Shown here: positions 1-7,104 of the stretch, piece by piece
How positions within the stretch are numbered: position 1 is the stretch's first letter
Layout: each line of letters opens with the position of its first letter
From: DAIRVC01 sp036803025
Lineage (GTDB): Bacteria > Chloroflexota > Anaerolineae > Anaerolineales > E44-bin32
Length of the DNA: 13,638 bases
Direction of reading: 5' to 3'
NCBI GenBank assembly: GCA_036803025.1
Contig: DAIRVC010000064.1
Coordinates: 1 to 13,638 of the forward strand
The notes under the pieces: model-generated
Seen by the model: only the letters and a program-made list of their open reading frames with translations
The model's database searches: none
Told to the model about the DNA's origin: nothing
Program-made: the position numbers and the translations under genes

Positions 1-1
1 G

Positions 2-217
2 GGCGACTGCCACTACCAGACCGGCAACTACAAGACCCGCCGGCGCTACGTCGCCTTGCAGGAGATCCTCAAGGCGGCCGGGATCGATGAACGGCGCGTC
101 TGGCTGCGCTGGATCAGCGCCAGCGAGGGCACCAAGTTCGCCTCGACCATCAACGACATGGTATCGGCCATCAAGGAACTCGGCCCGAACCCGGCCCGCC
201 AGGATTGGGCCGCCTGA
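2..217 (+). CDS. mvhD: MvhD/FlpD-type iron-sulfur subunit, C-terminal part (cut by window start)
   Basis: Frame 2 is open from the first bases to a TGA at 215-217 and gives 71 residues. It begins with Gly-Asp-Cys-His-Tyr and a Gly-Asn pair three residues on, then a run of arginines. This is the hallmark of the C-terminal half of MvhD/FlpD (PF02662 type), the small [2Fe-2S] subunit that passes electrons between a hydrogenase or formate dehydrogenase and HdrA. The Cys at residue 3 of the fragment is one of the family's conserved cysteines; the others would lie left of the window. FrhB/FdhB and HdrA genes follow, 28 bases and one gene later, which is a common bacterial arrangement. The family call is strong. 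The true length, start, and whether it is fused to another domain cannot be seen. Confidence 0.88.
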   Translation, partial: GDCHYQTGNYKTRRRYVALQEILKAAGIDERRVWLRWISASEGTKFASTINDMVSAIKELGPNPARQDWAA

Positions 218-245
218 GCGGGCGAGAACGGCATAGGGAGAAGCG

Positions 246-1361
246 ATGAAGACAGTCATCCCGGTCGAAAACAACGACGTGCTCGCTTCCGTGCGCGGGT
301 TCCTGGGCCGCCTGTTCGAGGCCGGCGTGGTCGAAGCCCTGTTCGTCCCGCTCGAGGCCGAAAGTGGGTCGGTGCTCCCGGCGCTGGTGACCGACCCGGC
401 CCGGCTGGCGCTGGCCAATCCGCTGGCCCCGGTCATGCCGATCAACGGCGCTCGGGCGGTTTCGGCGCTGACCGGGAAGCACTCCCCGGCCAAGCTCGGC
501 GCCGTCCTGCGGCCGTGCGAGATCCGGGCCTTGATCGAGCTGGTCAAACTCCAGCAGGCGAGTCTGGAGGGGGTGACCCTGATCGGGGTCGACTGCGCCG
601 GGACGTTTGAGGTCAAGGACTTCGTCGCCCGGAATGGAAAGGCGGCCCTGCCGGGCCTGCTCTCCGCCGCCCACGATGGAACGGAACTCAGCCTGGACGG
701 CATGCCTGTGCGGCAGGCCTGCCAGATGTGCCTGACGCCCGAGCCTCAGCGCTCGGCCGTCCACATCGAGTTGTTCGGCGTCGACACCGCACAGGGCATA
801 CCGGTGACCGTCGCAGACGATCTTGCGGCGCAGCTCGGACTGAGCGCCGGCGCGGCGCCCGCTAACGGCCGCCAGGCGGCGCTGGAGAAGGCGCAGGCGC
901 GGCGGAGCGAGACGCGCCAGAAGGAGCTGGCTGGTATCCGCGCCAAGATGCACGGCAACGGCGGCCTGGGCAGCCTGTTCGCCACCTGCATCCGCTGCCA
1001 CAACTGCATGACCGCCTGCCCGATCTGCTACTGCAAGACCTGCCTGTTCAAATCGGCCTCCTTCGACCACGCGCCCGAACATTACCTGAACGCCGCCAAA
1101 CGCAAGGGTGCGCTGCGCATGCTCAGCGACACGATGCTCTTCCAGGTCACGCGCATGAACCACATGAGCACCTCGTGCGTCAGCTGCGGCATGTGCACCT
1201 CGGCCTGCCCCTCCGACATCCCCGTCGGCGCCATCTTCAGCGCCGTGGGCGAGCAGGTCCAGGCGGTCTTCAACTACCAGCCCGGCCACGATCTGGCCGA
1301 GCCGCTGCCGCTGGTCACCTTCCACGAGTCGGAGTGGACAGAGGTAGGCGAATCGAAATGA
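246..1361 (+). CDS. FrhB/FdhB-family iron-sulfur flavoprotein, paralog 1
   Basis: 371 residues, of the F420-reducing hydrogenase / formate dehydrogenase beta-subunit family. These proteins use FAD and iron-sulfur clusters to move electrons between a soluble carrier (F420, NAD(P)H or ferredoxin) and a partner enzyme. The N-terminal domain has the conserved Arg-Pro-Cys-Glu (Cys91), a Val-Asp-Cys (Cys117) and a CxxC at 159/162, four cysteines that could hold a cluster. The C-terminal part has two ferredoxin motifs, Cys248/251/254/258 and Cys311/314/317/321. A Cys-rich CYCxxC stretch (261-266) follows the first motif, as is typical of FdhB-like proteins linked to Hdr. Start: an AGGGAGAAG ribosome site lies just before ATG 246. 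The stop overlaps the next start (ATGA at 1358-1361), implying translational coupling to HdrA. The carrier is unknown. Of the three paralogs here it is the only one with the CYCxxC stretch. Confidence 0.88.
   Translation: MKTVIPVENNDVLASVRGFLGRLFEAGVVEALFVPLEAESGSVLPALVTDPARLALANPLAPVMPINGARAVSALTGKHSPAKLGAVLRPCEIRALIELVKLQQASLEGVTLIGVDCAGTFEVKDFVARNGKAALPGLLSAAHDGTELSLDGMPVRQACQMCLTPEPQRSAVHIELFGVDTAQGIPVTVADDLAAQLGLSAGAAPANGRQAALEKAQARRSETRQKELAGIRAKMHGNGGLGSLFATCIRCHNCMTACPICYCKTCLFKSASFDHAPEHYLNAAKRKGALRMLSDTMLFQVTRMNHMSTSCVSCGMCTSACPSDIPVGAIFSAVGEQVQAVFNYQPGHDLAEPLPLVTFHESEWTEVGESK
1341..1348 (+). promoter_or_regulatory. Ribosome binding site deciding the HdrA1 start
   Basis: GAGGTAGG sits 9 bases before ATG 1358. 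This supports the short HdrA1, not the longer open frame from 1175, which would overlap the upstream gene by about 190 bases and add an arginine-rich segment unlike any HdrA. Confidence 0.7.
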
Positions 1362-2716
1362 CAGCCACCCCGACGCTCGAGCGACCCCGGCAGTCGGCGC
1401 TGGTCATCGGTGGCGGGATCGCCGGCATCCAGGCCGCCCTTGACATCGCCGACGCCGGCTTCCATGTCTACCTGGTCGAGCGCTCGCCCAGCATCGGCGG
1501 GCGCATGTCACAGCTGGACAAGACCTTCCCGACGCTCGACTGCTCGGCCTGCATCCTGACGCCCAAGATGGTCGATGCCGGCCGCCATCCCAACATTGAC
1601 CTGCTGACCTACTCGGAGGTCGTCGAGGTCGGCGGCCAGGCGGGGGCGTTCCGCGCCCGCATCAAGAAGAAGCCGCGCTATGTCGACGCGGACAAATGCC
1701 GAGGCTGCGGCCTGTGCGCCGAGGCCTGCCGCTTGAGCGGCCGAGTCTCGAGCGACTTCAATGCCGGGATGGGCAAGCGCGCCGCGGTGTACGTGCCCTT
1801 CCCTCAGGCCGTCCCCCTGGTCTACACCGTCGACCCGAATGAGTGCGTCTACCTGACGCGCGGGGTATGCGGCAAGACTTTCAAGTGCAAGGATGCCTGC
1901 ACCGCCGGCGCGATCGACTTCGATCAGAAAGACGAGTTCGTCGACATCGAGGTCGGGACGATCATCAACGCCACCGGCTTCGACCTGTTCGACGCCCGGC
2001 GCCGCCCGGAACTGGGCTACGGCGTCTACCCGGAGGTCATCACCACGCTCGAATTCGAGCGGCTGGCGTCCGCCTCCGGACCGACGGCCGGGAAGATCGC
2101 CCTCAACGGCCACCTGCCCCGGCGGATCGCCTTCATCCAATGCGTCGGCTCGCGCGACGTCGGCCTGGGCGCGCCCTGGTGCTCGCGGGTGTGCTGCATG
2201 GCGGTGGCCAAACAGGCCCACCTGGCTCACGACCGCATTCCCGGCGCCGAGATCACCATCTACTACATGGACATCCGCGCCTTCGGCAAAGGCTTTGAGG
2301 AGTTCTACGATCGCGTGCGCAACGAGGGCGTGCTCTACCGCAAGGGCCTGCCTTCCGAAGTGCTGCGCCGCGGCGACCACCTGGTGGTGCGCGCTGAAGA
2401 CATGCTGCTGGGCGAGATGGTCGAGGTCGAGGCCGATCTGGTCGTCCTGGCCGTCGGCATCGCCCCGCGCAGCGATGCCGGACAGGTGTCCGAGATGCTG
2501 GGCACCAAGCGCGATGAGTCCGGCTTCTTTGCCGAGGACCATCCCAAGCTGCGCACGGTGGAAAGCTCGGTGGCGGGCATCTTCCTGGCCGGCTGCTGCC
2601 AAGGCCCTAAAGACATTCCCGACACCGTGGCGCACGCCAAGGCTGCCGCCTCCGCCGCCATGATCCTGCTGGCCCAGACCGAGAAAGCGATGGTGACGAG
2701 CTATGCTGCAAATTGA
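1358..2716 (+). CDS. hdrA: HdrA-like subunit 1: flavin core with inserted ferredoxin region, no N- or C-terminal domain
   Basis: 452 residues. HdrA is the FAD subunit of heterodisulfide reductase complexes and the site of flavin-based electron bifurcation. Seen here: the FAD-binding GGGIAG (18-23); the Asp-Cys-Ser-Ala-Cys and Thr-Pro-Lys-Met segment that follows it (Cys62/65); an inserted ferredoxin region with Cys114/117/120/124 and Cys163/171/177/181; then the HdrA-specific Cys-Val-Gly-Ser-Arg-Asp (261-267) and Cys-Ser-Arg-Val-Cys-Cys (275-280). The second ferredoxin motif has unusually wide spacing (Cx7Cx5Cx3C). The roughly 140-residue N-terminal domain and the C-terminal ferredoxin domain of full HdrA (about 650 residues) are both missing, and both are present in the second HdrA at 3847. 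It overlaps its neighbours by 4 bases (left) and 14 bases (right), so it is tightly coupled to FdhB-like 1 and HdrBC. Confidence 0.92.
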   Translation: MTATPTLERPRQSALVIGGGIAGIQAALDIADAGFHVYLVERSPSIGGRMSQLDKTFPTLDCSACILTPKMVDAGRHPNIDLLTYSEVVEVGGQAGAFRARIKKKPRYVDADKCRGCGLCAEACRLSGRVSSDFNAGMGKRAAVYVPFPQAVPLVYTVDPNECVYLTRGVCGKTFKCKDACTAGAIDFDQKDEFVDIEVGTIINATGFDLFDARRRPELGYGVYPEVITTLEFERLASASGPTAGKIALNGHLPRRIAFIQCVGSRDVGLGAPWCSRVCCMAVAKQAHLAHDRIPGAEITIYYMDIRAFGKGFEEFYDRVRNEGVLYRKGLPSEVLRRGDHLVVRAEDMLLGEMVEVEADLVVLAVGIAPRSDAGQVSEMLGTKRDESGFFAEDHPKLRTVESSVAGIFLAGCCQGPKDIPDTVAHAKAAASAAMILLAQTEKAMVTSYAAN

Positions 2717-3830
2717 GAGCCGCGCCTTTGCCCGCGAGCACGAGCTTTACGCCTGCGTCCAGTGCGGCAAGTGCACCGGCGGCTGCCCGATGACGCTCAA
2801 GACCAAGCTCAATCCGCGCAGCTTGATCCTCCGGATTCTGACGGCCGGCAACGGCTTCGACCTGGAGCCGTTCGAGGAGCTGTGGGATTGCACCACCTGC
2901 TCGACCTGCGCCAAGCGCTGTCCGAAAGACGTCAGCCCGATGGAGGCCATCATCGGCATGCGCAGCGCCATCGTCGAGAAGGGCAAGATCCATCCGAACG
3001 TCAAGACGGCGCTGGAGAGCACCTTCCGCCAGGGCAACCCGCTGACCATGCCCCGCGATCAGCGCGGCGCCTGGGCCGCCGATCTGGGATTGAAGCCGAT
3101 GGCCGAAGGCGTCGAGTATTTCTTCTACGTCGGCTGCACGCCGTCGTACGACCCGCGCGGCCAGAAGGTCGCCCGCTCGCTGGTCAGGGCGTTGCAGAAG
3201 GCCGGCGTCGACTTCGGCATCCTGGGCAATGAGGAGAACTGCTGCGGCAGCGAGGTGCGCCGGCTGGGCGAGGCCGGGTTGTTCGAGATGATGTCCGAGA
3301 AGAACACCGAGACCTACAAGAGCCTGGGCGTCTCGAAGATGTTCACCACCTCGCCGCACTGCTACAACGTCTACCTGAACGACTACCCCAAGAACGGGAT
3401 GCAGGTCCAGCACTACACCCAGCTGCTGGCCGGGCTGGTGGAGGGCAAGAAGCTGGAGCTGAGCGGCAGACTCGAGAAGACGATCACCTACCACGACCCG
3501 TGCTACCTGGGCAAACACAACGGCGTGTTCGACGAACCGCGCGCCGTTCTGGCGGCCATCCCCGGCGCCAAGCTGGTGGAGATGGACCGCTCGCGCGAGA
3601 AGAGCCTGTGCTGCGAGGGCGGCGGCGGGCGCATGTGGTTGGAGGGCACCAATCCAGGCTCGCGTTTGGCGCAGATGCGCGTGCGCGAGGCGCTCGAGAC
3701 CGGGGCGGAGGTTCTGGCGACCGCCTGCCCGTTCTGTCTGCTGACGCTCGAGGAAGCCGTCAAGCACCTGAATGCCGATGACAAGCTCAAGGTGATGGAC
3801 ATCGCCGAGATCGTGGCGGAAGTCCTTTAG
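2703..3830 (+). CDS. Fused HdrC-HdrB (HdrD-type) iron-sulfur protein
   Basis: 375 residues. In Hdr complexes, HdrC wires electrons from HdrA to HdrB, whose two unusual [4Fe-4S] clusters reduce a disulfide or another acceptor. The HdrC part has two ferredoxin motifs: Cys18/21/24/28 and Cys63/66/69/73. The HdrB part has two CCG domains (PF02754 type). The first has Cys145, Cys180-181-Gly and Cys220; the second has Cys267, Cys303-304 and Cys342/345. The first CCG domain has Ser217 where the first Cys of the closing CxxC would be, so one site has four cysteines and the other five. HdrC and HdrB are separate in hydrogenotrophic methanogens and fused in HdrD and many bacterial Fe-S oxidoreductases. 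There is no membrane segment. The gene lies between the two HdrA genes, overlapping the first by 14 bases. The natural substrate cannot be read from the sequence; a CoM-CoB heterodisulfide is unlikely in a bacterium. Confidence 0.88.
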   Translation: MLQIESRAFAREHELYACVQCGKCTGGCPMTLKTKLNPRSLILRILTAGNGFDLEPFEELWDCTTCSTCAKRCPKDVSPMEAIIGMRSAIVEKGKIHPNVKTALESTFRQGNPLTMPRDQRGAWAADLGLKPMAEGVEYFFYVGCTPSYDPRGQKVARSLVRALQKAGVDFGILGNEENCCGSEVRRLGEAGLFEMMSEKNTETYKSLGVSKMFTTSPHCYNVYLNDYPKNGMQVQHYTQLLAGLVEGKKLELSGRLEKTITYHDPCYLGKHNGVFDEPRAVLAAIPGAKLVEMDRSREKSLCCEGGGGRMWLEGTNPGSRLAQMRVREALETGAEVLATACPFCLLTLEEAVKHLNADDKLKVMDIAEIVAEVL

Positions 3831-3846
3831 CGCGAAAGGGTGATCG

Positions 3847-5592
3847 ATGGCCTTCATTCCTAAAGTCGGCGTCTACGTCTGCCACTGCGGGATCAACATC
3901 TCCGCCACGGTCGACGTCAAGGCGGTGGCCGAATACGCCGCCGGCCTGCCGGGGGTGACCGTCGCCCGCGAGTACACCTACATGTGCTCCGACCCCGGCC
4001 AGGGGCTGATCAAGAACGACATCCGCGACCTGGGCCTCAATCGGGTCGTCGTCGCCTCCTGCTCGCCGCGTATGCACGAGCCCACCTTCCGGGCGACGGT
4101 GGCCGAGGTCGGGCTCAACCCGTACTGCTTCGAGATGGCCAATATCCGCGAGCAGTGCTCGTGGGTGCATCCGGCCGGCGATCTGACCACGCAGAAGGCG
4201 ATGCAGCTGGTCGCCTCGGCGGTGGCCAAGGCCCGGCTGCTTCAGCCGCTCGAACAGCGCCAGGCCTCGGTCACGCCCTCGGCGCTGGTCATCGGCGGCG
4301 GAATGGCCGGCATGCAGGCGGCGCTCGACATTGCCGAGGCCGGATTCGAGGTGACGCTCGTCGAACGAACGGCGCAGCTCGGCGGACACGTTGCGCATCT
4401 GCACCGGACCTTCCCCACCCTCGAGCCGACCGCCGATCTGGTCAGCGAATTGGCCGGGCGCGTCGAGGCGCATGCGCGCATCCGGGTCCTAACCGGCGCC
4501 GAGGTGACCGAGGTCGGCGGCTTCGTCGGCAACTTCATGGTCACGCTGCGCCGGGGGAATGAGCAGATGGAGGTGCCGGCCGGGGCGATCATCGTCGCGA
4601 CCGGCTTCCAGCCGTTCGACGCCCGGCGCAAGCCGGAACTCGGCTACGGCGCCTACCCTCAGGTGATCACAACCGTCGACTTCGAGCGTATGGCCAGCGC
4701 CAGCGAGATCCGCGTCAACGGCCATGAGCCGCGCAAGGTGGTCTTCATCCACTGCGTCGGCTCGCGCGACCAATCCATCGGCAACGCCTACTGCTCGCGC
4801 GTGTGCTGCATGGTCGCGGCCAAGCAGGCCAGCCTGGTGCGCCAGCGCTTGCCGCAGGCCGAGGTGACCGTCTTCTATATGGACGTGCGCGCTTTCGGCA
4901 AGGGCTTCGAGGAGTTCTACGACGGCGTGCGCCAGTCGGGCGTACTCTACCGCCGCGGCAACCCGTCCGAGATCATCCGCCGGGGCGAGAACGTCGTCGT
5001 GCGCGCCGAGGATACGCTGCTCGGCCAACCGCTGGAGGTCGAGGCCGACCTGGTCGTCCTGGCGGTCGGCATGACCCCCAACACCGGGACCGAGGCGATC
5101 GCCAGCATGCTCAAGCTGTCGCGCTCGTCGGACGGCTTCTTCATGGAAGCGCATCCCAAGCTGCGCCCGGTCGAGACCTCGATGGCCGGCATCTTCCTGG
5201 CCGGGACCTGCCAGGGTCCGAAGGACATCCCCGAGAGCATCGCCCAGGCGCGGGCGGCGGCCGCAGCGGCCATGATCCCGCTCATGCGCGGGACCGTCCC
5301 GGTCGAGGCGGCCACTTCTTCTGTCGACGAAGAGCTGTGCGCCGGCTGCGGGCAGTGCGCCTCAATCTGCGCTTTCGGCGCGCTCAGCCTTCATCCGGTG
5401 CGCGGGGTGATGACGGTCAATGCCGTCCTGTGCCAGGGCTGCGGCGCCTGCGCCACCGCCTGCCCCTCCGGGGCGATCAACATCAAGCACTTCACCTTCG
5501 ATCAGGTCATGGCACAGATCGATGTGGTCGAGGATTTCGGTGCGCCGCTGATCCCCAAACGGGAGGCGGAGGCCCAGGCCGTGCAGGCCTAG
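3847..5592 (+). CDS. hdrA: HdrA-like subunit 2: N-terminal domain, flavin core without insert, C-terminal dicluster ferredoxin
   Basis: 581 residues. Domains in order: the HdrA N-terminal domain (about 1-140) with Cys12/14, Cys47, Cys72 in a Cys-Ser-Pro-Arg-Met-His motif, and Cys104; the flavin core with GGGMAG (150-155), Cys-Val-Gly-Ser-Arg-Asp (303-308) and Cys-Ser-Arg-Val-Cys-Cys (316-321); and a ferredoxin domain with Cys498/501/504/508 and Cys529/532/535/539. The Cys-containing segment after the FAD motif reads Phe-Pro-Thr-Leu-Glu-Pro-Thr-Ala, so both cysteines are gone, and the inserted ferredoxin region is absent. It is therefore the complement of HdrA1. Outside these regions the two are clear paralogs; a 17-residue block around Ala-Phe-Gly-Lys-Gly-Phe-Glu-Glu-Phe-Tyr-Asp is nearly identical. 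The start at ATG 3847 follows GGGTGATC, 16 bases after the HdrBC stop. It could be a bifurcating subunit, or a structural and electron-relay partner of HdrA1. Confidence 0.92.
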   Translation: MAFIPKVGVYVCHCGINISATVDVKAVAEYAAGLPGVTVAREYTYMCSDPGQGLIKNDIRDLGLNRVVVASCSPRMHEPTFRATVAEVGLNPYCFEMANIREQCSWVHPAGDLTTQKAMQLVASAVAKARLLQPLEQRQASVTPSALVIGGGMAGMQAALDIAEAGFEVTLVERTAQLGGHVAHLHRTFPTLEPTADLVSELAGRVEAHARIRVLTGAEVTEVGGFVGNFMVTLRRGNEQMEVPAGAIIVATGFQPFDARRKPELGYGAYPQVITTVDFERMASASEIRVNGHEPRKVVFIHCVGSRDQSIGNAYCSRVCCMVAAKQASLVRQRLPQAEVTVFYMDVRAFGKGFEEFYDGVRQSGVLYRRGNPSEIIRRGENVVVRAEDTLLGQPLEVEADLVVLAVGMTPNTGTEAIASMLKLSRSSDGFFMEAHPKLRPVETSMAGIFLAGTCQGPKDIPESIAQARAAAAAAMIPLMRGTVPVEAATSSVDEELCAGCGQCASICAFGALSLHPVRGVMTVNAVLCQGCGACATACPSGAINIKHFTFDQVMAQIDVVEDFGAPLIPKREAEAQAVQA

Positions 5593-5620
5593 CGCCGCTC
5601 AGGACGCCGGGCGGCCGTGT

Positions 5621-5629
5621 GAGGTGGGG
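5621..5629 (+). promoter_or_regulatory. Ribosome binding site deciding the start of FrhB/FdhB-like 2
   Basis: GAGGTGGGG lies directly before ATG 5631, with 6 bases between GAGG and the ATG. The same frame is open leftward to 4803, but the part before 5631 lies over HdrA2 and is arginine/glycine-rich shadow sequence, so the true start is 5631. Confidence 0.7.
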
Positions 5630-5630
5630 T

Positions 5631-6635
5631 ATGCCAACGGAATGGGTACTATACACAGAAGGTGACGCCGTCCACGCGGTGCAGGCCTTTCTCGGCCGGC
5701 TGTGGATACAGGCGCACCTGCAGGCGATGTTCGTCCCCCTGCGCCCGGCCGGCGTCTGGGAGCTTGAGCGCAGCCTGGTTGACGACCCCGCCCGACTGGC
5801 CGAGGTGGATCCCTTCGCGCCGGTAATGGCCCGCAACACCGGCTGCCAGGTGGCGGAGCTGGCCGCCGCGGACCCGCAGCGACGGCTGGCAGCGGTCCTG
5901 CGCCCGTGCGAGGTGCGGGCGCTGGAGGCCGTCTCGGCACGCCGCGGCCCGATGCCGGACAACCTGCTGACCGTCGGCGTGGATTGCCTGTGCACGTTCG
6001 CCCCGGATGAGTATCAACGGCGCGCCCGCGAACTCGGCGGCCCCGACGAGCTGACGAACGAGGCGCTGCTCTTCGCCCGCCAGGGCGGCATCGCTCCCTA
6101 TCGCTACCGCGCCGCCTGCCAGATGTGCGCACAGCCGATCCCCGAGGGCGCCGACCTGACCATCGGGCTGTTGGGCCTTTCGGCCGGCCAGGTCATGCTG
6201 GTATCCGCCCGCGAGGCACGGACCGCCGATCGTTTGGGCCTGGCGGGCATCACCGACGGCGAAGCCCCACCGGCCTCCGTCGCTCGCCGGGAACAGCTGC
6301 GCGCCACGCTCGCCGATCGGCGCGCCCGGGTGCGTGCGCGGACGGAGCGCGCCCTGGCCGACGTCCCACTCACAGTTGAGGCGCTGGCCGAGCACTTGTT
6401 GGCCTGCGCACCGTGCGCTGACTGCCTGGAGGCCTGCCCCGTCTACAACGACGAGCTCTCGGACCCCAAACACGATTTGCGCGCCTGGCTGGAGCACTGC
6501 GCCGGGTGCGGCATGTGCGAGCAGGCCTGCCCGCGCGGGATTCCGTTGGCGGCCATCATCGGCCACATCCATCGCCAACTGGCCGTGAGCGGGCATGGCG
6601 GGGCCGCCGCCGAGACCCTGCGCTGCTACGCCTGA
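5631..6635 (+). CDS. FrhB/FdhB-family iron-sulfur flavoprotein, paralog 2
   Basis: 334 residues, the same family and layout as the gene at 246. It has Arg-Pro-Cys-Glu (Cys93), Val-Asp-Cys-Leu-Cys (Cys119/121), Ala-Cys-Gln-Met-Cys (Cys163/166), and two C-terminal ferredoxin motifs, Cys259/262/265/269 and Cys290/293/296/300. It lacks the CYCxxC stretch of paralog 1. Its middle and C-terminal parts are closer to paralog 3 at 8914: both have an Arg-rich helix near 217-240 and a Cys-Pro-x-Tyr-x-(Asp/Gly)-Glu-Leu-Ser sequence after the first cluster. It starts 38 bases after HdrA2 and opens the middle module, so it probably serves the two small iron-sulfur proteins and the acyl-CoA dehydrogenase-like protein as an electron entry or exit. 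The family is well supported; the soluble electron carrier is unknown. Confidence 0.86.
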   Translation: MPTEWVLYTEGDAVHAVQAFLGRLWIQAHLQAMFVPLRPAGVWELERSLVDDPARLAEVDPFAPVMARNTGCQVAELAAADPQRRLAAVLRPCEVRALEAVSARRGPMPDNLLTVGVDCLCTFAPDEYQRRARELGGPDELTNEALLFARQGGIAPYRYRAACQMCAQPIPEGADLTIGLLGLSAGQVMLVSAREARTADRLGLAGITDGEAPPASVARREQLRATLADRRARVRARTERALADVPLTVEALAEHLLACAPCADCLEACPVYNDELSDPKHDLRAWLEHCAGCGMCEQACPRGIPLAAIIGHIHRQLAVSGHGGAAAETLRCYA

Positions 6636-6653
6636 CTCGACCGGGAGGAGCCG

Positions 6654-7091
6654 ATGCCCCTGAGACGTCAGACCGACCCGGCCCGCATCCAATCCGTGCT
6701 GCGGCTGATCTTCTCCCAGACACGGCCGCCGGTCGCCCGCTGCCGACTGCTCAGCTCGGGCTTCGGGCCAGGCCACATGCTCCAGGTGAGCGAGGACCTG
6801 GCCGGGACCAAGGCCTGCCTGGGCTGCGGCTCGTGCATGGACGCCTGCCCGGTCCTGTTACGCGACCCCAAGCGCCTGCTGCGAGCCGAAGCGCGCACGT
6901 CGATGGCCTTGGAGACTCTCGTCGGCGAGGACTGTGACCGCTGCGGCAACTGCGCCCTGGCCTGCCCGCAGGTCGATCCGACGCTGAAACACTACCTGGT
7001 GCAAACCCACCTGGCCGAGGGGATGGCCGAGCTCCTGGCGAAAGCCACCTCGGACGACATGTTCGTCATCGATCTGGCGCTGAACGGTTGA
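6654..7091 (+). CDS. Small protein with two [4Fe-4S] sites (HdrC/ferredoxin-like)
   Basis: 145 residues with two complete ferredoxin motifs: Cys55/58/61/65 (Cys-Leu-Gly-Cys-Gly-Ser-Cys, ending Ala-Cys-Pro) and Cys94/97/100/104. The roughly 35 residues between them are as in HdrC-type and SdhB-type dicluster modules, not the tight spacing of bacterial ferredoxins. The N-terminal 50 residues are basic and match nothing I recognise; the tail is a short acidic and hydrophobic segment. There is no signal peptide or membrane helix. GGGAGGAG ends 3 bases before ATG 6654. It lies 18 bases after FrhB/FdhB-like 2 and 13 bases before the [2Fe-2S] protein. The likely role is an electron wire between these two, acting in the cytoplasm. 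No specific family name can be given. Confidence 0.8.
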   Translation: MPLRRQTDPARIQSVLRLIFSQTRPPVARCRLLSSGFGPGHMLQVSEDLAGTKACLGCGSCMDACPVLLRDPKRLLRAEARTSMALETLVGEDCDRCGNCALACPQVDPTLKHYLVQTHLAEGMAELLAKATSDDMFVIDLALNG

Positions 7092-7104
7092 GACGGAGAC
7101 GCCG

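Noticed and set aside
1175..1357. Longer HdrA1 frame starting at 1175
   Set aside because: It lies over the upstream FdhB-like gene, has an Arg/Pro-rich composition unlike HdrA, and ATG 1358 has a good ribosome site and ATGA overlap.
2280..5070. Recent duplication or gene conversion between hdrA1 and hdrA2
   Set aside because: Blocks around Ala-Phe-Gly-Lys-Gly-Phe are nearly identical in protein but differ at several synonymous sites, and the rest has diverged widely, so conserved function explains it.
2..5592. A class II benzoyl-CoA reductase (Bam) or Qmo complex
   Set aside because: No BamB-like tungsten subunit, Nuo-like BamG-I, Qmo membrane subunit or Apr genes are visible. Only the shared Hdr-type parts match.
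4803..5630. Extended frame upstream of FrhB/FdhB-like 2
   Set aside because: It is antiphase sequence over HdrA2 with low-complexity Arg/Gly/Pro content; family homology begins at 5631.
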